Origin: Bradyrhizobium lupini
Lineage (GTDB): Bacteria > Pseudomonadota > Alphaproteobacteria > Rhizobiales > Xanthobacteraceae
DNA: 64,000 bases
Reading direction: 5' to 3'
NCBI RefSeq assembly: GCF_040939785.1
Contig: NZ_CP162553.1
Coordinates: 62,001 to 126,000, forward strand
Positions 26,011 to 37,755 of this stretch are shown in pieces (the stretch's first letter is position 1; the number at the start of each line of letters is the position of its first letter). The position numbers and the translations under genes are program-made. The notes below the pieces were generated by a model that made no database searches, was not told where the DNA came from, and worked only from the letters and a program-made list of their open reading frames with translations.

Positions 26011-26040
26011 AAAGAGGCGGCTTTTCGCCGCCTCTTCGCT
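26011..26040. terminator. Bidirectional intrinsic terminator
   Basis: GAGGCGGC (26014-26021) and GCCGCCTC form a stem flanked by AAAA before and TT after. It separates the convergent genes at 25790 (+) and 26061 (-). Confidence 0.7.
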
Positions 26041-26060
26041 TCAGCCCTCGCCTGGCGTGC

Positions 26061-26867
26061 TCAGTAACAAGCCCGTGGATCAGCCTGCACGTACTGGCCG
26101 CTCGGATAGCGGTAGTAGCAGTTGCCTTGGGCCAGATAGTAGCCGGGGCGCGAAGCAGCCGTCGCGCCGGCGATCGCGCCGGTGGCACCGCCGATCACAG
26201 CGCCTGCGGCCGCACCCGAGGCGTTGCCCGAGATCAGGCCGCCCAGCACGCCGCCGACGATAGCGCCGCCAAGCGCGCTCGCGCCGGGATCGGCCGCTGG
26301 CGGCGGCGGCGGCGGTTCGTAGGCGACGGGCGGAGCATAGGCCACGGGGACGTCGTCGTAATAATCCTCCGAGATATAGGCCGGAGGCCCGTCCATCCGT
26401 TGCGGATAATAATACCGCGCGCCGCCCACATCCCACCACCAGCCAGAGCGGCCGTTGTGGACTTCGTGGCGCCAGCGTCCGCCATCCCAGGCGAGATGGC
26501 CGCGATAGGTGTGTCCGCCCCAGTCGCGCGCCGGTGCGGGACCCCTGGCGTAATTGCGTCCGGGCGGCGGACCGCCGGCATTGCGAGGGCCAGGACCTGG
26601 ACTCGCGAGAGCAGGATTTGGACCCGGACCAGCATGACCAAGACCGCCGGCGTAGGGCTGGACGCCGGCCTGTGGCGCCGGCCGGGCAGCCTGCTGCGGC
26701 GGCGGCCCCTTTCGCATGTTCTGCGGCGGCGCGCCGGCGCCTGGCCCGGCCGATGGCTGGGCGGCGTCTCTCGGCGGTCTGGCGTCCTGAGCCTGCGCCG
26801 GGACGGCGAGCAATGACATCGCCGAAACCAAGGGAATGATGATCTTGATGCGACTGGACACACTCAT
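26061..26867 (-). CDS. Secreted proline/glycine-rich protein with glycine-zipper segment
   Basis: 268 residues. Signal peptide MSVSSRIKIIIPLVSAMSLL cleaved near AVPAQAQ. A low-complexity Pro/Gly/Ala region (to about 130) leads to a WGGHTYRGHLAWDGGRWRHE segment, a Tyr/Pro-rich stretch, and a glycine-zipper (GGAIVGGVLGGLISGNASGA, continuing as AAGAVIGGATG) near 205-240. It ends in YYRYPSGQYVQADPRACY. Glycine zippers often associate with membranes, so an outer-membrane or periplasmic structural role is plausible. ATG 26867 begins the signal peptide. A known type of hypothetical in Bradyrhizobium, with no assigned function. Confidence 0.75.
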   Translation of the reverse strand: MSVSSRIKIIIPLVSAMSLLAVPAQAQDARPPRDAAQPSAGPGAGAPPQNMRKGPPPQQAARPAPQAGVQPYAGGLGHAGPGPNPALASPGPGPRNAGGPPPGRNYARGPAPARDWGGHTYRGHLAWDGGRWRHEVHNGRSGWWWDVGGARYYYPQRMDGPPAYISEDYYDDVPVAYAPPVAYEPPPPPPAADPGASALGGAIVGGVLGGLISGNASGAAAGAVIGGATGAIAGATAASRPGYYLAQGNCYYRYPSGQYVQADPRACY

Positions 26868-27051
26868 GCGTGCTTGCCCCCTACTCTTTCGATTGCCGTC
26901 AACCGCCGTGATGCCTGGCGCGATAGACGATTCGGCTCGCGCTGAGCTGATGCCGGCTGACATGACTGACCTGCTTTGGTCGGCTAAGTCCCGTTACAAA
27001 TGATTAAGATCACGACATTTTTTCGTCCGCGCGGGTCGCTCTGGCATGCCT

Positions 27052-27300
27052 CTAGCGGGCCGGCTCGATCACATTGCAGTTGCTTCGCCCGGACATCAGG
27101 CAGTCCTGCATCTTGCTCGCGGAGGTGAGATCGCGGGCGAGCCACCAGCCGACGCCGAGGATCAGGATCGCGATGATCAAGCCAGCGATGGCGCCGCGGC
27201 GGTTGTCACCGGATTGAGGTTTTGGAGTGGATTTCGGCTTCGCGCCCGGTTCGGGCTTAGGTTCGGAGTTGGCTTCGGAACTGGCTTCGGGCTTGGACAT
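27052..27300 (-). CDS. Small membrane-anchored hypothetical protein
   Basis: 82 residues: a Pro/Lys/Glu-rich N-terminus (MSKPEASSEANSEPKPEPG), one helix (AIAGLIIAILILGVGWWLA) and a C-terminal tail with three cysteines that looks periplasmic (MQDCLMSGRSNCNVI). The C-terminal CLMSGRxNC form recurs in Bradyrhizobium small proteins. ATG 27300 is the better start; an upstream one at 27336 adds 12 residues. Confidence 0.6.
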   Translation of the reverse strand: MSKPEASSEANSEPKPEPGAKPKSTPKPQSGDNRRGAIAGLIIAILILGVGWWLARDLTSASKMQDCLMSGRSNCNVIEPAR

Positions 27301-27376
27301 GGCTGACCGATCACGGGGGCGAGCGGGCTTTATCACCTCTGCGGCGTGGCGTCACATCCCGTCCAGCTTCTCCCGG

Positions 27377-27613
27377 TTAGCCTCGGGTCGGCCGGATCGC
27401 TTCCTTGCGGGAGGTTTCGGCCGCCGGGATCGCCTGCTGGACGCGCGGAGCGCAGGTCGTAAGCACAAACGCGGTCTGGGTGCATTCCCAATCTGTGCCC
27501 AGGACGGCACTTTCGATCGGCTGCGGACGGGCGAGCAGCAGCGTGGCACCGGCCAGGGTTGCCACCACGACCGCGATTGCGAGCGCCTTCAGGCTCAGTC
27601 GTGAGATCGTCAT
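27377..27613 (-). CDS. Small membrane/secreted hypothetical protein
   Basis: About 78 residues starting MTISRLSLKALAIAVVVATL, with a signal anchor followed by a short extracytoplasmic domain containing two cysteines (TDWECTQTAFVLTTCAP), probably a disulfide pair. It precedes the gene at 27052 on the same strand with a gap of 76 bases, and both share the layout of a helix plus a small cysteine tail. Confidence 0.55.
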   Translation of the reverse strand: MTISRLSLKALAIAVVVATLAGATLLLARPQPIESAVLGTDWECTQTAFVLTTCAPRVQQAIPAAETSRKEAIRPTRG

Positions 27614-27880
27614 ACCCGTGCTCCGCGTCTCATACCAGGCGGACGCTAGGCACCGCCCTGGTGCCCCCTTATGAGGGACATCACAATTCGGCAGTTTTTC
27701 CGGGCTACGAGAGATCGTCGGGGGCGGCGATTTTCGTCTACCTGATCGGCTGCGATTATAGGTGGCATCACGGCGCGCGCCGATGTACACGCATCTGCGT
27801 CGCGCGGCGCCCGCTATGCCCAGCCGACGTACCAACAGGCAGTGATGTAGGATCGAAAGCGAGGATGACAAGGTTCGCCG

Positions 27881-28228
27881 ATGAGTGGATTTAGGGAACC
27901 AGGCTTCTCCGACCGGCAAAAGGCGGCACAGGAAGCACGCAAGAACCTTTTGAACAAATTCAAGTCGCAGCCGGGGCCGGATGATCCCGCGGTTGTGGCG
28001 AAGCGTGCGGAGCGCGAGGCCCTTGCGGCCAAGCGCGCCGAAGCAAAGGCTGCGCGCGACACGGAAAAGGCCGAGCAGAAGCGCCTTCAAGAAGAAGCTG
28101 CCGCGCTCGAGGCCGCGCGGATCGCCCGCGAGGCCGAAGAAGCCGTCGCGAAGGCGGCCGAAGCCGAGGCCGAGCAAAAAGCCAAGCGGGACGCCCGCTA
28201 CGCCGCCCGCAAGGCGAAGCGCAAGTAA
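27881..28228 (+). CDS. DUF6481 family protein, long charged helix
   Basis: 115 residues beginning MSGFREPGFSDRQKAAQEAR, the conserved start of this family, then an Ala/Glu/Lys/Arg-rich helix for nearly the whole length (AKRAEAKAARDTEKAEQKR and similar), predicted coiled coil. It ends in a basic tail (YAARKAKRK). Soluble and cytoplasmic; a nucleic-acid or protein scaffold role is possible, but nothing is established. An intrinsic terminator follows at 28291. Confidence 0.75.
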   Translation: MSGFREPGFSDRQKAAQEARKNLLNKFKSQPGPDDPAVVAKRAEREALAAKRAEAKAARDTEKAEQKRLQEEAAALEAARIAREAEEAVAKAAEAEAEQKAKRDARYAARKAKRK

Positions 28229-28290
28229 CGTTTGCAAGTCTAACGCGCGCAAGTCACGTTCAATTGAATTTGGACTGAAACAAATGCTCT

Positions 28291-28325
28291 GGGGGCGGTC
28301 TACGTGACCGCCCCCGGATTTTTGG
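28291..28325 (+). terminator. Intrinsic terminator after the DUF6481 gene
   Basis: GGGGGCGGTC (28291-28300), loop TACGT, GACCGCCCCC (28306-28315), then GGATTTTTGG. Confidence 0.8.
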
Positions 28326-28367
28326 CGCGCGTCTGCCTGTCGCAAGCGCCTCCTCGACGTTGGAAGA

Positions 28368-28610
28368 TCAGTGCTTCTTCATCACCCCGTCGTCTTTCTT
28401 CATCCCGTCCTTCGACATCGTGTCCTTCTTCATGCCGTCGTCCTTGGACATGGTGTCCTTCTTCATGCCGTCCTTGGACATCGTGTCCTTTTTCATCATG
28501 CCGTCATCCTTGCCCATCTTGTCCTGGGCAAAGGCGGCAGGCGACAGCGCGAGGCCGAGCGAGAGAACGGCCGCCGAAACGCCGAGCGCGATGCGGGTAC
28601 GAATGGTCAT
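28368..28610 (-). CDS. Pentapeptide MXKDX repeat secreted protein
   Basis: 80 residues. The signal peptide MTIRTRIALGVSAAVLSLGL ends near AAFAQ, then tandem M-x-K-D-x units (KMGKDDGMM, DTMSKDGMKKDTMSKDDGM and so on) run to the end. The repeat and signal peptide match the known MXKDX repeat family. The Met/Lys/Asp-rich mature part is probably disordered and could bind metal, but no function is established. The DNA is correspondingly repetitive (28374-28530), which is a coding repeat and not a CRISPR. Confidence 0.85.
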   Translation of the reverse strand: MTIRTRIALGVSAAVLSLGLALSPAAFAQDKMGKDDGMMKKDTMSKDGMKKDTMSKDDGMKKDTMSKDGMKKDDGVMKKH

Positions 28611-28935
28611 GACTGGTCTTCCCTTCGAGATGGATGTTGGTCAGCGACGGACGCCGCTATCTGATCTCGACGGATTGCCACGGGGCGTTGTTACGCGGCC
28701 GCTGATAAATTTCCGCGAGCCCGCCGCCATCCTTGGTTCTGCGGATGTAGGAGATCAGGAGTGTGCAATGCAGCATCACCGACGCTTGCCGCGGCATTCG
28801 GTCTCGAACTATCAGACTAGAGAACATTGTCTGAAAGACCGGCTAGGATGGGCCTCAGCGCGGTCTCCAAGACCGGCCCAAAATCACGGCAAAGCAAACA
28901 AGAACCTTCCAAGAACCGTCCAAGGGAATCACGCC
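28611..28935. other. Gene-free stretch before the TRAP operon, with a possible operator
   Basis: 325 bases between divergent genes. TCAGAC (28812-28817) and GTCTGA (28829-28834) form an inverted repeat with an 11-base spacer about 100 bases before dctP, the size of a dimeric regulator site. I see no regulator gene nearby and no clear sigma-70 boxes. Confidence 0.3.
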
Positions 28936-29958
28936 ATGTTCACGCGCCGCCACCTGATCGCGACCGCCGTCGCCGCACCCGCCATTCTCCGTTTCAGCAC
29001 CGGCACCGCGCATGCCGCGACCACGCTGAAGATCTCGCATCAATTCCCGGGCGGCACCGTCGACAAGGGCGATTTCCGCGACCGGCTCTGTCGCGTGTTC
29101 GCCGCTGAAGTCAGCAAGCGCAGCAACGGCGACATCGCCGCCGAGATCTATCCGAACTCCTCGCTGATCAAGACCAACGCGCAGTTCTCCGCGATGCGCA
29201 AGGGCGCGCTCGACATCAGCCTCTATCCGATGCCCTATGCCGGCGGCGAATTGCCGGAAACCAATATCGGCCTGATGCCGGGCCTCGTCACCACCTACGA
29301 CCAGGGCATGCGCTGGAAGAAGGAGCCGGTCGGCAAGGCCTTGACCGACTTCCTCGCCGACAAGGGCATCATCCTGCTCAGCTGGGTGTGGCAGGCCGGC
29401 GGCGTCGCCAGCCGCTCCAAGCCGATCGTGGCCCCCGAAGATGCCAAGGGTCTCAAGGTGCGCGGCGGCTCGCGCGAGATGGACATGGTGCTGCAGACTG
29501 CCGGCGCATCCGTGCTGTCGGTGCCCTCGAACGAAATCTACGCAGCGATGCAGACGGGGGCGTGTGATGCCGGCATCACCTCCTCGACCAGCCTGATCTC
29601 GTTCCGGCTTGAGGAGGTCGCGAAATCGCTGACCTCGGGCGCAGGCGCGTCCTATTGGTTCATGCTCGAGCCGCTGATGATGTCGAAGGCGATCTTCGAC
29701 AAGCTGCCGAAGAACCAGCAGGACGTCCTGCTCGCGGTCGGCACCGAGCTCGAAGCCTTCGGCCGCAAGGGCGCGCAGGACGACGACATCGAGGTCGCCA
29801 AGGTCTACGAGAAGGCCGGCGCCAAGGTCTCGGCGCTTGATGCCGCGACCGTCGGCAAGTGGCGCGACATCGCCCGCGACACCGCATGGAAGGACTACGG
29901 CGCCAAGACCGCGACATCTGCCAACCTGCTCAAGCTCGCGACCGACGTCGCCGCATGA
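28936..29958 (+). CDS. dctP: TRAP transporter solute-binding protein (DctP family)
   Basis: 340 residues. N-terminal twin-arginine-like start MFTRRHLIATAVAAPAILRF, then the DctP fold: TTLKISHQFPGGTVDKG, FAAEVSKRSNGDIAAEIYPNS, and the ligand-binding arginine region KGLKVRGGSREMD. The motif GACDAGITSSTS is also typical. It binds a carboxylate-type substrate in the periplasm; which one cannot be told. First of three overlapping genes (dctP, dctQ, dctM). ATG 28936 fits the signal sequence and has an AAGGGAATC sequence upstream. Confidence 0.9.
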   Translation: MFTRRHLIATAVAAPAILRFSTGTAHAATTLKISHQFPGGTVDKGDFRDRLCRVFAAEVSKRSNGDIAAEIYPNSSLIKTNAQFSAMRKGALDISLYPMPYAGGELPETNIGLMPGLVTTYDQGMRWKKEPVGKALTDFLADKGIILLSWVWQAGGVASRSKPIVAPEDAKGLKVRGGSREMDMVLQTAGASVLSVPSNEIYAAMQTGACDAGITSSTSLISFRLEEVAKSLTSGAGASYWFMLEPLMMSKAIFDKLPKNQQDVLLAVGTELEAFGRKGAQDDDIEVAKVYEKAGAKVSALDAATVGKWRDIARDTAWKDYGAKTATSANLLKLATDVAA

Positions 29959-30509
29959 GCCACGGTCCGCTTCCGGATCGTGACGACCAGGTAAACGCTG
30001 CCGCAAGGACCGGCCTTGCGGCAGCGATCGATCGCGGTCTCGCCATCCTCAACAACATCATCGTCGTGTTCGCCGCGATTGCGCTGATCGCCGCCTGCGC
30101 CATCCTGAGCTACAGCGTGCTCAGCCGCGCCTTGTTCAAGGCTGCCAATTACTGGCAGGACGAGGCCGCGGTGTTCCTGCTGGTCGGCGCGACCTTCATG
30201 ACGGCCGCCTACGTGCAGCAGAACCGCGGTCACATCGGCATCGAGGCCTTCGTCGGCCTGCTCTCACCACTGGCGAACCGGATCAGGCTCTGGCTGGTCG
30301 ATGCCGTGACGCTTCTGTTCTGCGCTTTCTTCGCCTGGAAGTCCTGGACACTGGCGCATGAAGCCTATGTCGACGGCCAGGTCTCGAACTCGATGTGGTC
30401 GCCGCCGCTGGCCATCCCCTATTCGCTAATGGCGTTCGGCATGAGCCTGCTCTGCGTCCAGATCCTCGTGCAGCTTGCGCTGCCTTTCGCTGGAGCCAGG
30501 CGTTCATGA
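29955..30509 (+). CDS. dctQ: TRAP transporter small permease (DctQ family)
   Basis: 184 residues with four membrane helices (NNIIVVFAAIALIAACAILS is the first) and the DctQ features YWQDEAAVFLLVGATFMTAAYV and HIGIEAFV. It overlaps dctP by four bases (ATGA) and dctM by four bases, so it is translationally coupled. It forms the small membrane subunit that docks the binding protein to the large sodium-coupled permease. Confidence 0.9.
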   Translation: MSHGPLPDRDDQVNAAARTGLAAAIDRGLAILNNIIVVFAAIALIAACAILSYSVLSRALFKAANYWQDEAAVFLLVGATFMTAAYVQQNRGHIGIEAFVGLLSPLANRIRLWLVDAVTLLFCAFFAWKSWTLAHEAYVDGQVSNSMWSPPLAIPYSLMAFGMSLLCVQILVQLALPFAGARRS

Positions 30510-31864
30510 GCGTTTTCGGTATCGGCCTCGCCTACGGGATCGCGACGCTGGTCGTGATGTTTTCAGGCATGCCGATCGCGTTCGCGCTCGGCGCGGTCGC
30601 AGTCGTGTTCATGGGCATCTACATGCCCGCCGCCTCTCTCGACACGGTGACGCAGAATGTCTACGAGGAAATGGCCTCGATCACGCTGCTGTCGATCCCG
30701 CTCTTCATCCTGAAGGGCGCCGCGATCGGCAAGTCGCGCGCCGGCCAGGATCTCTACTCGGCCCTGCACGCCTGGCTGCACCGCGTCCCCGGCGGGCTCG
30801 GCGTCGCCAATGTGTTCGCCTGCGCGCTGTTTGCGGCGATGGCGGGCTCCTCGCCCGCGACCTGCTCGGCAATCGGCTCGGCCGGCATCCCCGAGATGCG
30901 CAAGCGCGGCTATTCCGGCGGCTTCGCCGCGGGGATCATCGCCGCCGGCGGCACGCTCGGCATTCTGCTACCGCCGTCGATCACAATGATCCTGTTTGCG
31001 GTCGCCGCCGAAAAATCGCTAGGACGGCTGTTCCTCGCCGGTATCGGGCCCGGCCTGCTGCTGGTCTCGCTGTTCGGCGTTTACGCCGTGATCCGCTTCC
31101 GCCAGGAATACGCCGCGGCCGAAGCGATCTACAAGAACGGCGGCCCGGAAGCTGCGATCCTCGCCCGCGACGAGTACACGCTCGCGGAACGCTTCAGCGT
31201 GCTGCCGCGCGTGATCCCCTTCGTGCTGCTGCTCACCGGCGTCATGATCGCGCTCTATGGCGGCTACGCCACGCCGTCGGAGACCGCCGGCCTCGGCGGC
31301 CTCTTGGCGCTGGCATTGATCGCGGCGATCTACAGCGTGTGGCGGCCGAGCGACCTTGCCCCGATCCTGAAATCGACGATCCGGGAATCGACCATGCTGA
31401 TGATGATCATCGGCATGTCGCTGCTCTATTCCTACGTGATGAGCTATCTGCACATCTCGCAATCGGCCGCCGAATCCGTCGTCGCGATGCATTTGCCGCG
31501 CTGGGGGCTCTTGTTCGCGGTCCTCGTCATGGTCGTCGTGCTCGGTTTCTTCCTGCCGCCGGTCTCGATTATTCTCATGACCGCGCCGATCATCCTGCCG
31601 CCGCTCCGCGCCGCCAATTTCGACATCATCTGGTTCGGCGTCGTCATGACCATCGTGATGGAGATGGGACTGATCCATCCGCCTGTCGGCCTCAACATCT
31701 TCGTCATCCGCAACGTCGCGCCGGATATTCCCCTGCGCGAGGTGATCTGGGGCACGCTGCCGTTCGTGCTTTTGATGATGCTCGCGGTGCTGCTGCTCTG
31801 CTTCGTGCCGGGCATCTCGACCGCACTGCCGGACCTGGTGATGGGGCCGGACGGGAGCAGGTAG
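30506..31864 (+). CDS. dctM: TRAP transporter large permease (DctM family)
   Basis: 452 residues, about twelve helices, the sodium-driven transport subunit. Family signatures include SIPLFILKGAAIGKSRAGQD, AMAGSSPATCSAIGSAGIPEM, GGTLGILLPPSI and the C-terminal MEMGLIHPPVGLNIFVI. Its ATG overlaps the dctQ stop. No regulator or catabolic gene is linked on the same strand; the leucine-degradation genes downstream are on the opposite strand, and there is no sequence evidence that this system serves them. Confidence 0.92.
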   Translation: MSVFGIGLAYGIATLVVMFSGMPIAFALGAVAVVFMGIYMPAASLDTVTQNVYEEMASITLLSIPLFILKGAAIGKSRAGQDLYSALHAWLHRVPGGLGVANVFACALFAAMAGSSPATCSAIGSAGIPEMRKRGYSGGFAAGIIAAGGTLGILLPPSITMILFAVAAEKSLGRLFLAGIGPGLLLVSLFGVYAVIRFRQEYAAAEAIYKNGGPEAAILARDEYTLAERFSVLPRVIPFVLLLTGVMIALYGGYATPSETAGLGGLLALALIAAIYSVWRPSDLAPILKSTIRESTMLMMIIGMSLLYSYVMSYLHISQSAAESVVAMHLPRWGLLFAVLVMVVVLGFFLPPVSIILMTAPIILPPLRAANFDIIWFGVVMTIVMEMGLIHPPVGLNIFVIRNVAPDIPLREVIWGTLPFVLLMMLAVLLLCFVPGISTALPDLVMGPDGSR

Positions 31865-31908
31865 CTGCGTCCACCATCATTGCTCGCTGCGCTCGCAATA
31901 ATGGAGAA

Positions 31909-32820
31909 CTAGGAGCTGGCGCGCTTCCTCTTCGCGTTCAGTGCGGAGGCCACGCGGCTCACCGGCGGCTTACCCAGCACGCCGCTCATCTCGTTGGTTG
32001 CCGCCAGCAACCGGTCCATATCGACACCCGTCCTAATCCCCATGCCCCCGAGCATATAGACGACGTCCTCGGTCGCGACGTTGCCGGTCGCGCCCGGCGC
32101 GTAGGGGCAGCCGCCGAGGCCGCCGGCGGCGGCGTCGATGACGCGGACGCCTTCCTCCAGCCCCGCATAGAGATTGGCGAGCGCCTGGCCGTAGGTGTCG
32201 TGAAAATGCATCGCGAGATTGGCGGGAGGGATGTTGGCGCTGACCGCCCGCAGCATCTCCTTGGCCTTATCAGGCGTACCGACACCGATCGTGTCGCCGA
32301 GCGAGATCTCGTAGCAGCCGAGATCCCACAGCGTGGTGGCGAGATCGGCAACTGCCTTCGGCTTGATATCGCCGTCGAACGGACAGCCCAGCACGCAGGA
32401 GATATAGCCGCGGACCTTGACACCATCGACCCTGGCGCGCGCCAGCACCGGCTTAAACCGTTCGATGGACTCCGCGACCGTGCAATTGATGTTGGCCCGC
32501 GAAAAGCCCTCGGAGGCCGCGGCGAACACCGAGACGATCTTTGCGCCGGCCGCGCACGCGGCGTCATAGCCCTTCTCGTTCGGCACTAGCACGTGGAATT
32601 CGGCACTGGTCAAATGGCGAACGCCGCGCAGCACGGCGTCCGAGCTCGCCATCTGCGGGATCGCCTTGGGCGAGACGAAGGCGCCGACCTCGACTGTATT
32701 GAGGCCGGCCGCGACCAGCGCCTCGATGAAGGCGATCCGGGCTTCGACACTGACCGCCGTTTTCTCGTTCTGGAGGCCGTCACGCGGCCCCATTTCGATG
32801 ATGCGGACCTTATCGCTCAT
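31909..32820 (-). CDS. Hydroxymethylglutaryl-CoA lyase
   Basis: 303 residues, a TIM-barrel DRE-type enzyme cleaving HMG-CoA into acetyl-CoA and acetoacetate, the last step of leucine degradation. Visible are the N-terminal MGPRDGLQNE, SEGFSRANINC, the metal-ligand MHFHDTYGQALAN, and the active-site cysteine loop GGLGGCPYAPGATGNVATED. Full length. It starts one base after the mccA stop, so it belongs to the ivd-mccB-mccA-lyase transcript. The 3-methylglutaconyl-CoA hydratase that normally precedes it is not in this cluster. Confidence 0.93.
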   Translation of the reverse strand: MSDKVRIIEMGPRDGLQNEKTAVSVEARIAFIEALVAAGLNTVEVGAFVSPKAIPQMASSDAVLRGVRHLTSAEFHVLVPNEKGYDAACAAGAKIVSVFAAASEGFSRANINCTVAESIERFKPVLARARVDGVKVRGYISCVLGCPFDGDIKPKAVADLATTLWDLGCYEISLGDTIGVGTPDKAKEMLRAVSANIPPANLAMHFHDTYGQALANLYAGLEEGVRVIDAAAGGLGGCPYAPGATGNVATEDVVYMLGGMGIRTGVDMDRLLAATNEMSGVLGKPPVSRVASALNAKRKRASS

Positions 32821-32821
32821 C

Positions 32822-34836
<2,015 letters not shown>

Positions 34837-34840
34837 CGCA

Positions 34841-36445
34841 TCACATCCTGAACAGGCCGAATTTCGTCGGTTCGATCGGCGCATTCGATGCCGCCGAGAG
34901 GCCGAGACCGAGCACCAGCCTTGTGTCGGCCGGGTCGATCACGCCGTCGTCCCACAGCCGCGCGGTCGCGTAATACGGGTGCCCCTGGCTCTCATATTGC
35001 GCGCGGATAGGTTCGCGGAATTTATCTTCGTCTTCTTTCGACCAGCTGTCGCCCTTGGCCTCGATATTGTCGCGGCGGACCTGGCTCAGCACCATCGAGG
35101 CCTGCTCGCCGCCCATCACCGAGATGCGCGCGTTCGGCCACATCCACAGGAAGCGCGGTGAGTAGGCGCGGCCGCACATGCCGTAATTGCCGGCGCCGTA
35201 GGAGCCGCCGATCACTACGGTGAATTTCGGCACCGACGCGGTCGCGACCGCCGTCACCAGCTTGGCGCCGTCACGCGCAATGCCGCCGGCTTCGTATTTC
35301 TTGCCGACCATGAAGCCGGTGATGTTCTGCAGGAACACCAGCGGAATGCCGCGCTGGCAGCACAGCTCGATGAAATGCGCCCCCTTCAGCGAGCTCTCGC
35401 TGAACAGGATGCCGTTGTTGGCAATGATGCCGACCGGAAAACCCCAGATGTGGGCGAAGCCGCACACCAGCGTCGTGCCGTAGAGCTTCTTGAACTCGTC
35501 GAACTCGGAACCATCAACCACGCGCGCAATGATGTCGCGCACGTCGAACGGCTTGCGCCCGTCGACGGGCACCACGCCGTAGATCTCCTCCGCCGCAAAC
35601 AAGGGATCACGCGGCGGATGCATGTTGAGGTTTGGCCGTACCGATGGCTTCAGCGTGCCGACGATGCGGCGGGCGATGCCGATCGCGTGCGCGTCGTTCT
35701 GGGCGTAATGATCGGTCACGCCTGATTGTCGCGAATGCACGTCGGCGCCACCGAGCTCCTCGGCGGTCACCACCTCGCCCGTCGCCGCCTTCACCAGCGG
35801 CGGCCCGCCGAGGAAGATCGTGCCCTGGTTGCGCACGATGATGCTCTCGTCCGACATCGCGGGGACATAGGCGCCGCCGGCCGTGCAGGAGCCCATCACG
35901 ATGGCGATCTGCGGGATGCCTTGCGACGACATCTGCGCCTGGTTGTAGAAGATGCGGCCGAAATGCCGCTCGTCCGGAAAGATCTCGTCCTGCAGCGGCA
36001 AAAAGGCGCCGCCGGAATCGACCATATAGACGCAGGGAAGATTGTTCTGCCGCGCCACGTCCTGCGCGCGCAGATGCTTCTTCACCGTCATGGGATAATA
36101 GGTGCCGCCCTTGATGGTGGCGTCGTTGGCGACGATCACGCATTCGCGGCCCAAGATACGCCCTACCCCGGTGACGACGCTCGCCGAATGCACGTCGCCG
36201 CCATAGAGGCCATAGGCCGCGAGCGGCGACAGCTCCATGAACGCGGTGCCGGGATCGACCAGCAGGTCGACGCGCTCGCGCGCCAGCATCTTGCCGCGCG
36301 ACGTATGGCGGTTGCGCGAGACCTCGCCGCCGCCGCCGGCCACCTGGCTCAGCTTCTCGCGCAAATCCGCGACGAGGGTGCGCATGGCCTCGGAATTGCG
36401 CGCAAAGTCCGACGAAGACGTATCGATGCTGGAATGGAGCGGCAT
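34841..36445 (-). CDS. mccB: Methylcrotonoyl-CoA carboxylase, carboxyltransferase (beta) subunit
   Basis: 534 residues, the carboxyltransferase half that moves carboxylate from biotin to 3-methylcrotonyl-CoA in leucine degradation. Signatures include [56 protein letters not shown] and [20 protein letters not shown], typical of MCC beta rather than propionyl-CoA carboxylase. It ends four bases before the mccA start and follows ivd by 24 bases on the same strand. Intact. Confidence 0.94.
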   Translation of the reverse strand: MPLHSSIDTSSSDFARNSEAMRTLVADLREKLSQVAGGGGEVSRNRHTSRGKMLARERVDLLVDPGTAFMELSPLAAYGLYGGDVHSASVVTGVGRILGRECVIVANDATIKGGTYYPMTVKKHLRAQDVARQNNLPCVYMVDSGGAFLPLQDEIFPDERHFGRIFYNQAQMSSQGIPQIAIVMGSCTAGGAYVPAMSDESIIVRNQGTIFLGGPPLVKAATGEVVTAEELGGADVHSRQSGVTDHYAQNDAHAIGIARRIVGTLKPSVRPNLNMHPPRDPLFAAEEIYGVVPVDGRKPFDVRDIIARVVDGSEFDEFKKLYGTTLVCGFAHIWGFPVGIIANNGILFSESSLKGAHFIELCCQRGIPLVFLQNITGFMVGKKYEAGGIARDGAKLVTAVATASVPKFTVVIGGSYGAGNYGMCGRAYSPRFLWMWPNARISVMGGEQASMVLSQVRRDNIEAKGDSWSKEDEDKFREPIRAQYESQGHPYYATARLWDDGVIDPADTRLVLGLGLSAASNAPIEPTKFGLFRM

Positions 36446-36469
36446 GTTGATTCCAATCGCGTGAAGGTT

Positions 36470-37642
36470 TTAAGCCGTCTCGGCCATCAATTCGCGACCG
36501 ATCAGCATACGTCGGACCTCCGAGGTGCCGGCGCCGATCTCGTAAAGCTTTGCATCGCGCCACAGGCGTCCGACCGGAAATTCGGAGGTGTAGCCGACCC
36601 CGCCAAGCGCCTGGATCGCCTCACCCGCCATCCACGTCGCTTTCTCGGCGGAATAGAGGATCGCAGCGGCGGCGTCCTTGCGCAAGCTGCGCGCGTGATC
36701 GGCGCGGTCGCAGGCACGCCCCACCGCATAGACATAGGCGCGCGTGGCCTGCCAGGTCGCGTACATGTCGGCGAGCTTGCCCTGCATGAGCTGGAAGTCG
36801 CCGATCGGCTGCCCGAACTGCTTGCGCTCGTGCATATAGGGCACCACCGCGTCCATGCAGGCCGCCATGATCCCGAGTGGTCCACCCGAGAGGACCGTAC
36901 GCTCATAGTCGAGGCCGGACATCAGCACCTTGACGCCCTCGCCGACCTTGCCAAGCACGTTCTCCTCCGGCACCTCGCATTCGTCGAAGAACAGCGGATA
37001 CGTGTTGGAGCCGCGCATGCCGAGCTTGTCGAGATGCTGGCCGTGGCTGAAGCCCTTCGTCCCCTTCTCGACCAGGAAGGCGGTCATGCCGCGCGGGCCC
37101 GCTTCCGGATCGGTCTTGGCATAGACCACCAGCACGTCGGCATCGCCGCCATTGGTGATCCACATCTTCGAGCCGTTGAGCACGTAGCGGTCGCCGCGTT
37201 TGTCGGCGCGCAGTTTCATCGAGACGACGTCTGAGCCGGCGCCGGGCTCGGACATCGCGAGCGCGCCGACATACTCGCCGGAGATCAACTTTGGCAGATA
37301 GCGCTCGCGCTGCGCATCATTGCCGTTGCGGCGGATCTGGTTGACGCAGAGATTTGAGTGGGCGCCATAGGAGAGGCCGACCGCGGCCGAGCCGCGCGAA
37401 ATCTCCTCCATCGCGACGATATGGGCGAGATAGCCCATGTTGGAGCCGCCATATTGCTCCGGCGCGGTCATGCCGAGCAGGCCGAGGTCGCCAAGGCGCT
37501 TCCAGAGGTCCGCCGGGAATAGATTGGCCTTCTCGATATCGGCGGCACGCGGGGCGATCTCCGCCTCCACGAAGGCGCGCAGCGTGTCGCGCAGCATGCT
37601 GATGTCTTCGCCCAGATCGAAATCGATGCTCGGGATATTCAA
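36470..37642 (-). CDS. ivd: Isovaleryl-CoA dehydrogenase
   Basis: 390 residues, an FAD acyl-CoA dehydrogenase that oxidises isovaleryl-CoA to 3-methylcrotonyl-CoA. Features are [16 protein letters not shown] at the start, [37 protein letters not shown], and [17 protein letters not shown] carrying the catalytic glutamate at the position characteristic of isovaleryl-CoA dehydrogenases. It is first in the minus-strand leucine cluster and divergent from the AraC regulator at 37756, with 113 bases between the two starts for shared control. Electrons go to electron-transfer flavoprotein, encoded elsewhere. Confidence 0.94.
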   Translation of the reverse strand: MNIPSIDFDLGEDISMLRDTLRAFVEAEIAPRAADIEKANLFPADLWKRLGDLGLLGMTAPEQYGGSNMGYLAHIVAMEEISRGSAAVGLSYGAHSNLCVNQIRRNGNDAQRERYLPKLISGEYVGALAMSEPGAGSDVVSMKLRADKRGDRYVLNGSKMWITNGGDADVLVVYAKTDPEAGPRGMTAFLVEKGTKGFSHGQHLDKLGMRGSNTYPLFFDECEVPEENVLGKVGEGVKVLMSGLDYERTVLSGGPLGIMAACMDAVVPYMHERKQFGQPIGDFQLMQGKLADMYATWQATRAYVYAVGRACDRADHARSLRKDAAAAILYSAEKATWMAGEAIQALGGVGYTSEFPVGRLWRDAKLYEIGAGTSEVRRMLIGRELMAETA

Positions 37643-37755
37643 GGCGATTCCTCCCTATTTTGGGGACCGAACCTAGCGGCATCGGGGCCCTTCTGCGGTC
37701 GAAAAGGTTGCATTTTCCGCCAAACTTGGCGAGGATTTTCCCAGAGGATTTTCCG

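Noticed and set aside
22483..27434. Possible tRNA-Arg-associated genomic island (12-base match GCCGGGATCGCC at 27423)
   Set aside because: The match is short, lies within a coding frame, and there is no integrase or composition change.
28374..28530. Short repeated units resembling a CRISPR array
   Set aside because: The units encode the MXKDX pentapeptide repeats of the gene at 28368, are in frame, and have no unique spacers of constant length.
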